From assembly GCA_015062635.1 (NCBI GenBank), contig SUUF01000038.1, positions 4,768-16,832 on the forward strand: DNA of 12,065 nucleotides. Direction: 5' to 3'. Made by a program: the position numbers and the translations under genes. The notes beneath the pieces were generated by a model. The model was not told the DNA's origin, searched no databases, and worked only from the letters and a program-made list of their open reading frames with translations. Each line of letters begins with the position of its first letter. Position 1 is the first letter of the stretch. Positions 1 to 9,100 of the stretch are shown here, piece by piece. This DNA is from Coriobacteriaceae bacterium. Its GTDB lineage: Bacteria > Actinomycetota > Coriobacteriia > Coriobacteriales > Eggerthellaceae.

Positions 1-155
1 GCATCACCGCTGGCAATGCGGCTGTAATCGGGCGTGTAGCCGGCGACGTCGGGCGTGGCAACGTCAAACGCCGTACCAGCTTCAAGCTGCACGTCGTAAT
101 CGGGCGCAGCCTCGGCGCCGTTCTCGTACACATAGTGGATGAGCAGGCGGTACAA
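1..155 (-). other. Start of a MucBP-like module, cut by the window edge
   Basis: Residues 3971-4021 (bases 3-155); bases 1-2 belong to the next codon. It reads LLIHYVYENGAEAAPDYDVQ, then GTAFDVATPDVAGYTPDY. The opening (L-x-I-x-Y-x-Y-E-N-G), the G-x-x-F-x-V strand and GYTPD are typical of MucBP-like modules. The protein continues beyond position 1; a wall anchor is expected there but not seen. Confidence 0.7.
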
Positions 156-3100
156 CCCTGTCACCGGGTTCGATTCCGCGGTATCGGAATCGCCGGCACC
201 GGGGTCGTCATCAAGCTCGACCACCGCGGTGTTCGCAATGCGCGTGCCCACATCGGAATCCTGCACCGTGTAGGCCAGCGTTATCGTGCGCGTGGCTTCA
301 GGCTCGAGTTCGGCGAACGTCACATTGCTGCCGTTCACCACGCCATCGCCAGACGAGGTCACCTCAACCGAGGCTCCGTTACCCAGGACGTCTTCCACCG
401 TCACGTCGCGCAACGTCTTGCCGGTCGCGTTCGTGATGGTCACCAGATACAGGATCTGGTCGCCCACGAAGTAGCGCTCCTGCGGGTTCAGGATGACCTT
501 GCTCACATCCACGCGGCCTTCCACCACATGGACGGTGTCTTCGCCTTCATACGTATCGTCCACGCCGTCGAAGCGCACCTGCACCTTGTTCTGGAAGCTG
601 CCCGCCGCAACGTCGGCGTCGGTGACCTCGTAGGTTGCGGTGGTGCGTACGGTCGCCCCAGGCGCCACGTCGGGGAATACCGATTGCGCCAGCTCAACGC
701 CCGGTTGCTCCTCGAGCGTGATTGTCTTGGGCTCGGCGTAGATATTCGTCGCCTCGATGTCGAACGTGGCCCGCTGACCCAACGCGACGGTCGCGTCGCC
801 ATGCGACTTCGTCACGACCTGGCCCTGGTTCACATCCTCATCGGTGACCGTGAGCGTGCCCGGAACCAACGTGATGCGGTAATTGCCCAAACGCGTCGAG
901 GATGCGGGGTCAACCGCGAACGTGTTCTCGCTGCTGCCCACATACGTCTGCACGCCGGTGAACAGGTACGCCGGCTCCTCGCCATCGAGGAAGCCCTCGC
1001 CTCCCGTCACCTCGGCGGTGCGGGCGTAAAGCGGCAATCCGTCATACGCCTTCTCGGCACTACCCGACGTGACCTCGACCGGACGCGGCTCGATGCCGAG
1101 CGTGCCCGGAACGTACGTGATGCGGTAATTGCCCTGGATGGTTTCGCCGGCGGGCGTGATCGCATAGCCCGCATCGGATGCGGAAGCGTCTTCGCCGGCA
1201 CTCCGTGCCATGGTGAACGCAATGGCATCGGCGGAATCGCCTGCCACCAGACCATCGACCGTTGCCGTGAATTCGGGGTCGGGCTCACCGTAGACCTTAG
1301 ACGCATCGGCGGCGGTCACCGTCGCCTGCGCGGGCGCGATATGAAGCGTTCCGTTGCGATAGGAAACGGTGTAGTTGCCCTGCGTCGCCTCTCCCGCCGG
1401 CACGACGGTCGCGTGGTCGCCCGCCGACTGGTCGTCGGCGTCGCTGCGCGTCACAGTGAACACGATGACGTCTTCGGCGTCATCGCCCTGCAAGCCGAGC
1501 ACCTGCGCGGTGAAGGCCGGGTCGGCTTCGCCATAGGTCTTCTGCGCGCCGTCAGCCGCGACGGTCACCTCTGCCCGGTCGATGACCAGCGCATACGAGG
1601 TTTCTGCCGGGTCGTAGCCCGGAGCGGTCGCCCGTGCATGCACCGTGTACGTGCCGGCATCCGTGGCAGCCGGCACTTCGGTCGACCATTGCGCCGCATC
1701 GTCCAGGCGGTATTCCACCACGGCGCCGGCCACATTGGCCATCGCCTCGGCAGCGGAAATCGGCTCACCGCGATAGGTTGCGCGGGTATCGGTGCCCACG
1801 ACGGCAAGTTCGCCGGAGTTCACGATCTCGAACGTGGCGGGCGCGAAGGAGACGGTGTAGTTGCCCTGGCTTTGCACGCCAGTTGCGGTAAGGGCATACG
1901 TTCCGACATCCTCGCCGGGTTCACGTGAAAGCGTGTAGTTCACGACAGACTCGTCGTCGCCGGCAACCAGGCCGGTGACCCGCGCCGTGAACGCCGGGTC
2001 GGGCGTCGCGTAGGCCTTCGCGGCGTTCTGGACGAACACCGTGGCTTCGGCGGGCGTAATCGTGTAGGAGGCCGATTCGTAGCTCACCGTGTAGTTGCCC
2101 TGGACGGCTGCGCCGCTCGGTGCGATGGCGTAGGTGCCGACCGCGGTGCCGGGCTCACGTCCCAGGGTGTACGAGACCACGTCGGCCGTGTCTCCAGCCA
2201 CCAGGCCCGTCACCTGGGCGGCAAGCGGCATCTCGGCTGCTCCGTACACCTGCGTCGCATCCTGGGCGGCCACCGTCAGCGGGGCGCGCGTAATCGTGAG
2301 GTCGGCAGCAGTGTAGGTAACCGAGTAGTTGCCTTGCGCGGCCGTGCCGCTTGGCACGATGGCATACGCGCCGACGTCTTCTCCCGGTGTGCGCGAGATC
2401 GTGTACCGCAGCACGTCGGCATCGTCACCAGCCACCAGGCCCGTCACCCGGGCCGTAAAGGCTGGGTCAGATTCGCCGTAGACCTTTTCCGCCGGCTGCG
2501 CCGCAACCGTGACGGCCTTCGGCGCGATGGTGAATGTGCCAGGCTGGTACGTCACCCGGTAATTGCCCTGCGACGCCGAGCCCTCCGGCGTGATGCGGTA
2601 GTCGCCCGCATCCTCGCCAGCAGCACGCGTGACGCCATCAACGGAAATCAAGCTCTCGGGTTCGCCCGCCACCAGGCCGCTTACCGTGTAGCCCAGCGAC
2701 ACCGGGTCGGCCTCGCCGTAGATCTTGGAGGCATCGGTGGCGCTCACCACGGCTTCGGCGGGGCTCACGCTCAGCGTGTAGGCCGCGGTTGCGGTCTCGT
2801 AGTTCGGGTTCACCGCACGCACGGTGATGCGGTCTTCGCCCACATCGGTGCGGGTCGGGACGATCTTCGTCCACGCCTGGCCGTTCACCCGGTATTCCAC
2901 CGTGGTGCCGGCGGAAACGCTCGGCACAGCGGGCACGCCATACGCCTCGCCCGTGTACACGCCTTCCAGGCTCGTGCCCGAAACGGCGAGCGTGCCGGCG
3001 CGGACGATCGTGAGCGTTCCGGTCGCGTAGCTCACTTCGTAGTTGCCTTGGACCTGCGGCCCGGCAGCCTCGATGGCGTATTCGCCGACATCCTCGCCAG

Positions 3101-6100
3101 ATTCACGTGTGAACTGGTACGACAGCACCGATGCGTCATCGCCGTTCTTCAAGCCGGTTACCGCCGCGGTGTAAACCGGGTCGGCATCGCCGTAGATCTT
3201 CGAAACCGACACCGGCGTCACCATGGCAGCAGCACGTTCGATGGTCAGGTCGGACGCCTGATACGTCACGGCATAGTTGCCCTGGCTCACGCCGCCCACA
3301 GCCGCAAGCACGTACGTGCCCACGTCTTCGCCGGCCTCGCGAGAGATGCTGTAGCGGATAGCGCTCGCATCGTCATCGGCCTTCAAACCCGAGACGGTCG
3401 CCGTGAATGCCGGGTCGGCATCGCCGTAGACCTTGTTGGCGGGCTGCACCACGACCGTGGCGGGTGCCTGGTTGATGGTGAAGACGGCGGGGGTGAAGGA
3501 CACCCGGTAGTTGCCCTGCTCGGCAGCGCCGGCCGGGGTAATGGCATAAGCGCCGGCGTTTTCACCCGCATCGCGCGCAAGCGTGTACGTGATGCCGGCG
3601 GGATCATCGCCGTCGACCAGGCCTTCGATGGTGGCGGAAAGCGCCGGGTCGGCGTCGCCGTAGACCTTCGAGCTGGCAACGGCCGAAACCGTTATCGGCG
3701 CACGCTCGATCACGAGCTGGCAGGTGGTGGCGGCGTCATGGTAGTTCGGATTCGTCGCACGCACACGGATGTCGTAGACGCCTGCATCGATGGCGCTCGG
3801 CAGATCCTCGCTCCATTCGCCTGCATCGCCCACCCGGTAGAGCAGCGTCGTGCCTTCGGTGACCGTGGGAATGGCCGCGGAGATGGCATGCGACTCACCG
3901 TCGTAGACGGCTTGCGTGCCCAGCGCGAACACCGCCAACGCGCCCGAGCGCTCGATGGTGAAGGTCGCCGGCAGGTACGTCACGAGATAGTTGCCCTGCG
4001 CCTCTTCGCCGGTTGCCGTTATCGCATAGGCGCCCACATCTTCGCCCTCTTCGCGCGAAAGCGTGTAGGTGAGGGCATCGTCGCCCACGACGCCCGTCAC
4101 CGTCGCGGTGAATTCGGGATCGTCTTCGCCATAGGTCTTGGATGCCGCTTGCGCTGCGACCGTCACGGGCCGCGGGGTCACGGTGATCGTGTAGTTCGCG
4201 GTGGCATCCTCGTAGTTCGGGTTCGTCGCGCGCACCTGCACGGCGGTCTCGCCCGCATCGGTACGGGTGGGAACCTCATCCTGCCAGGTTGCGCCACCGT
4301 CGACGCTGTACTCGACGGTCGTTCCCTCGGTCACGCTCGCCACCGCGGGGCCGCCGTGGGCCATGCCGTCGTACACGACGTTCACGTCGGAACCCGCCAC
4401 CGCCAACGCGCCCGAACGGGCAATCGTCAGCGTCGAGGGCGCGTACGAAACCATGTAGTTGCCCTGCACGACCTCGCCGGAAACGGCGATGGCATAGGTG
4501 CCGGCATCCTCGCCCTCTTCACGGGAGAGCTCGTAATCGAGCACCACGGCGGTATCACCCGCCACCAGGCCCGAAACCGTGGCGGTGAACGCCGGGTCGG
4601 CCGCGCCGTATTCCTTGACTGCGGCATCGGCGGCGACAGTCACTGCCGCGCGGTCGATGGTGAAGGTAGCCGGCTGGTATTCCACCAGGTAATTGCCTTG
4701 TTCCACCGCACCGGACGGCACGATGGCATAGGTGCCGGCGTTCTCGCCGGCCGCGCGCTCGACCGTGTAGGCCACCGTCGAGGCGCCGTCGCCGTTCTTC
4801 AGCCCGCGGACGACGGCGGAAAGTGCCGGATCGGCGTCGCCGTAGGTCTTACCGGAATCGAGGGCGACCACGGTAGCTGTAGCCGGGGTGATGGCGTAGG
4901 TCGCCGGCTCCAGGCTCACCGTATAGTTCGCCGGATCGGCGGAAAGCGTCGGGGTGATGGCGTAGGATCCCACGTCGGTGCCGGCTGCGCGTGCCAGCGT
5001 GTAGGAAACCACGGTGGCGGCGTCGCCGTTGGCCAAGCCGGTGACGGTGGCGGTAAGCGGCAGTTCGGCGTCGCCATAGACCTGCGTCTTCGCATCGGCG
5101 GCGACCACGAGGTGCGCCTTCTCGATGGTGAAGGTCGCCGGTGCGAACACCACCCGGTAGTTGCCCTGGCGCGCATCGCCCATAGCCGAAATGGCATAGC
5201 TGCCAGCGTCCTCGCCCGGCGTACGGACGAGCTCGTAGGAAATCTCATCATCGAAGAGCACGCCGGAAACCGCGGCGGAGAGCGCCGGGTCGTCCTGGCC
5301 GTACACCTTCGAGGCATCGCGGGCGGCAACCGTCGCCGTTGCCGGCACGATGGTATAGGTGCCGCGTTCGAATGCGACGCGGTAGTTGCCCTGTGCGGCC
5401 TCGCCGGCGGGCGTTATCTCGTAATCGCCCGCATCGGTGCCCGCGACACGCGAAAGCTCGTAGGCGATGACGCTCGCATCGTCGCCGCGCTTCAACCCGG
5501 TAACCGTTGCGGTAAGGGCCTTCGGGGTGCCGCCGTAGGTTTGCACCTTGTCGTCGGCAGTCACCACGGCCAAGGCCGGCTCGATCGTGAACTCCGCCGG
5601 CACGAAGGTCACCTCGTAGTTGTCTTGCGTGGCATCGCCGGCGGGCATTATCTCGTAGCTGCCGGCGTCTTCGCCCGGCGTGCGCGACAACGTGTATGCC
5701 AGCGTGTCGAGGCCCACGAGGCCGTCGACGGTGGCATGCCACGCGGGATCGGCATCGCCGTAGGTCTTGCTGGCGGGCTGGGCGGTAACCGTGGCCTGCG
5801 CCTTCGTGATGTTGAAGTGGCCGGTTACGTATGACACCAGGTAATTGCCCTGAACTTCGGCGCCCTTCGGTATGACGGCATAGGTTCCGACGTTCTCGCC
5901 TTCGGAACGCGACACCGTGTACTCGATGGTATCGTCTCCGACCAGGCCTTCGGCGGTGGCGGAAAGCTCGGGGTCGGCCGTGCCATATACCTTGGAAGCG
6001 TCGTTGCCCGTGACGGTGACGCCCTTCGCGCTGATGGTGAACACGCCTGGCTCGAAGGTGACGCGGTAGTTGCCCTGCGTAGCCTCGCCGGCGGGCGTGA

Positions 6101-9100
6101 TTGCATACTCGCCCACATCCTCGCCGGATGCGCGCGTGACGCCCGTCACCGTGATAAGCGTCTCGTCCTCGCCGTTCACGAGGCCCGAAACCGAATACTC
6201 AAAGGCTTCGGGGTCATCTTCGCCATACACCTTGCCCGCATTGACGGCTGTAACCGTCACATCCTTGGGCTGCACTTCCAACGTGTACGTGGCGGTTGCT
6301 GCGGTGTAATTCGGGTTCGTGGCGCGCACCTGCACCGTCGTGGTGCCGACATCGATACGGGTCGGCACGTCGGCGCTCCAGGTCTTGCCGTCATCAACGC
6401 TGTATTCCACCGTCGTGCCCGACTCGACGCTCGGGGTGGCGGCAACGCCGATGGCCATGCCGCTATAGACGGCCTGAATGTCCTGCCCGGCAACCGTGAG
6501 CGTGCCGGCCGCGACGATCTCGAAGGTCCCCTCGCCATATGTCACGCGGTAATTACCCTGTTCAGGTTCGCCATTTGCGGTTATGGCATAGGTTCCCACA
6601 TCCTCGCCGGCGGCGCGCGAGAGCTCGTATGCCAACACAGCGGCGGTATCGCCGTTGCGCAACCCCGATACCGTGGCGGTGAGCGCGGGGTCGGCCTCGC
6701 CATAGGTCTTCACCGCGTTGACCGGCGTCACGACGACCTCGGCCTGGCCGATGGTGAGCGTGCCGGCCTCGAAAGCGACCGTGTAATTGCCTTGGTCGGC
6801 GCGGCCCGTGGCGGTAATCGGGTAGGTGCCCACATCTTCGCCTGCGGAACGCGACAACGTGTAGGCGATCGAGCTCGCGGGATCGCCAAGCTTCAAGCCC
6901 TCGACCTGAGCCGAGAATGCGGGGTCGACGTCGCCATAGGTCTTCTGCGCGTCATCGACCCTCACGGTCACCGGCGCAGGGGTGATGGTGAGTTTCGCGG
7001 GAACATACGAGACCTCGTAGTCGCCCTGCACGTCGGCACCGGCCAGCGCGAGCGTGTATTCGCCCACGTCCTTGCCCGGTTCGCGTGTGAGGGTGTAGCT
7101 GATCAGGCCCGCAGCATCTTCGAACTGCAAGCCGGAAACCTCGACGGTGAACGCCGGGTCGGGGTCGCCATACACCTTCGTGGCATCGGCCACGGCCACC
7201 GAGAGCTTCGCCTTCGAGATGGTGAAGGTCGCATCCTCGTAACTCACGGTGTAGTTGCCCTGCGCGGTGCTGCCCGTGGCGGTTATCGCATAGACGCCGG
7301 CATGTTCGCCTTCGACACGCGTAACCGCATACTCCACGGTGTCATCGCCGATGAGGCCTTCCACCTGGGCGGAAAGCACGGGATCGGCCTGGCCGTACAC
7401 CTTGCCGGCATCCTGTGCGCGCACCACGACCGATGCTGGGGTGATCTCGAACGTGCCGGGAAGATAGGTAACGGTGTAGTTGCCTTGGCTTTCGTCGCCG
7501 GCGGGCGTGATGGCGTACTCGCCCACGTTTTCTCCCGCTTCGCGGGTGGCTGTCCATACGATGACATCGTCGGCATCGTCATACTGCAACCCGGTCACCC
7601 GCGCCCCGAAAGCGTCGGGGTCGGCTTGGCCGTACACCTTGGTCGCATCGTCGGCCACCACGGTCACGGCAGCCGGGGTGATGCTCAGCAGCGCCGGCGC
7701 ATACGTCACCGTATAATTGCCCTGCACCGCGGCACCCACCGGCGTGATGGCGTATTCGCCCACGTCACGGCCGGCGGCGCGGTCGAAGTCATAGCGGATG
7801 ACGCCCTCGTCGCCCGGCAGCACGCCTTCCACTTCGGCTTGGAATACCGGGTCGGCCTGGCCGTACACCTTGGTCGCATCGAGCGCGGTGACGGTAACCG
7901 CTGCCCGGGAAATCTCGAAGGTCGCGGGCACGAAGCTCACCGTGTAATTGCCCTGCACCGTCGCACCCGATGCGGTTATCACGTAGGTGCCCGCATCTTC
8001 GCCGGCGACGCGCTCCAACGTATAGGCAGGCTTGAAGCCGTCGACCACGCCCTCGACCTCGGCCGAAAGCACGGGGTCGGCCTCGCCATACACCTTGCCA
8101 GCATCCTGCGCGCGCACGGTTATCGCGGCCGGCGAGATGGTGAACAGCGCCGGCACATACGAAACGGCGTAGTTGCCCTGAAGCTCGTCGCCCGCAGGCA
8201 CGATGGCGTATCCGCCGACATCCTCGCCCTCGTCACGCGTCACCGTGAAGGCAACGGTGTCGTCGCCGAGCAGGCCCTCGGCCGTCGCATGGAATTCCTC
8301 GGGGTCTGCCGCACCATAGGTCTTGCCGTCGTTAACAGCCGTCACCGTCACCGGCTTCGGCGTCACGACGATGCTCAGGCCGTCCACCTGCGCGGTGGTG
8401 TAACCTTCGAGCACCGCACGCACCGAGATGCCCTCGATGCTTTGCGCGACATCGGTAGCCGTCGGCGCGGTGGAAGTCCACTCGCCATCGCCCACCTTGT
8501 ATTCGATGGCAGCGTTTGCAAGCGACGCGCTCACGTTGTTCAAGCCATAGGCATTGCCGTTGTACACGCCGCCGCCGCTTTCCGCCGTAAGCGTGAGGTC
8601 ATCGGCGTTTTCGCTGATGGTAAGCGTGCCGGCAACGTAATCAACCGTATAGTTCGCACGCGGGTCGACCAGATTGCCCTCATCGTCGGCATCAGGTGCA
8701 TGTCCCGACGCCACCTGAGCGGCACTCGGAACGATCGCTTCCTCGTACACGCCAACCTTGGTTTGCTGGCCGTCAAGCGCGATGCTCGCGAGGGTATCGC
8801 CCGCCGCCAAACCGGAAACCGCGACCTTCCCGCCAATCTGCGTGGCGTCGGTGTAGGTTGCAGCCGCCTCGCCCTGGGCGTTGCCGTTGTAGATATAGGT
8901 TTGATCGAGCGCGGTTATCGTAAGCTTGGCCGGGGTAACCTCAAGCGTGCCCGCCTCGACGGTTATCTCGTAATCGCCTTGTTGCGCCGACGCAGCCGCC
9001 CAATCAGGTTCGACCGTATTCTCGGCGGTACCCGCATCGGTGCGCGCACCCGTCGCCTTCACCGGCAGGGTCTCGCCATTCACCAGGCCTTCCACCGTCA

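Noticed and set aside
135..1928. Plus-strand open frame of 597 codons
   Set aside because: Same codon-on-codon antisense register as the larger shadow. It ends at 1926-1928 where the real gene has a Ser TCA codon (in M24). No recognisable domain, and it crosses several DUF11-like, YDG and MBG module boundaries without reflecting them.
1812..2045. Possible decay of the gene (loss of the YG step in M24, odd residues in M12 and M14)
   Set aside because: The frame is intact through all modules and the other signature residues are kept, so a pseudogene call is not justified.
2334..5834. Plus-strand open frame of 1,166 codons
   Set aside because: It lies exactly codon-on-codon opposite the repeat protein. 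In that register a plus-strand stop arises only where the real gene uses TTA, CTA or TCA, which this GC-rich gene rarely does. The product is Arg/His/Gly-rich with no domain, and its periodicity mirrors the antisense repeats.
1080..8351. Regular spacing of about 230-240 bases, considered as a CRISPR array or other non-coding DNA repeat
   Set aside because: The period is far too long for CRISPR, there are no short identical repeats with unique spacers, and the periodicity matches protein modules of 75-82 residues read in one frame.
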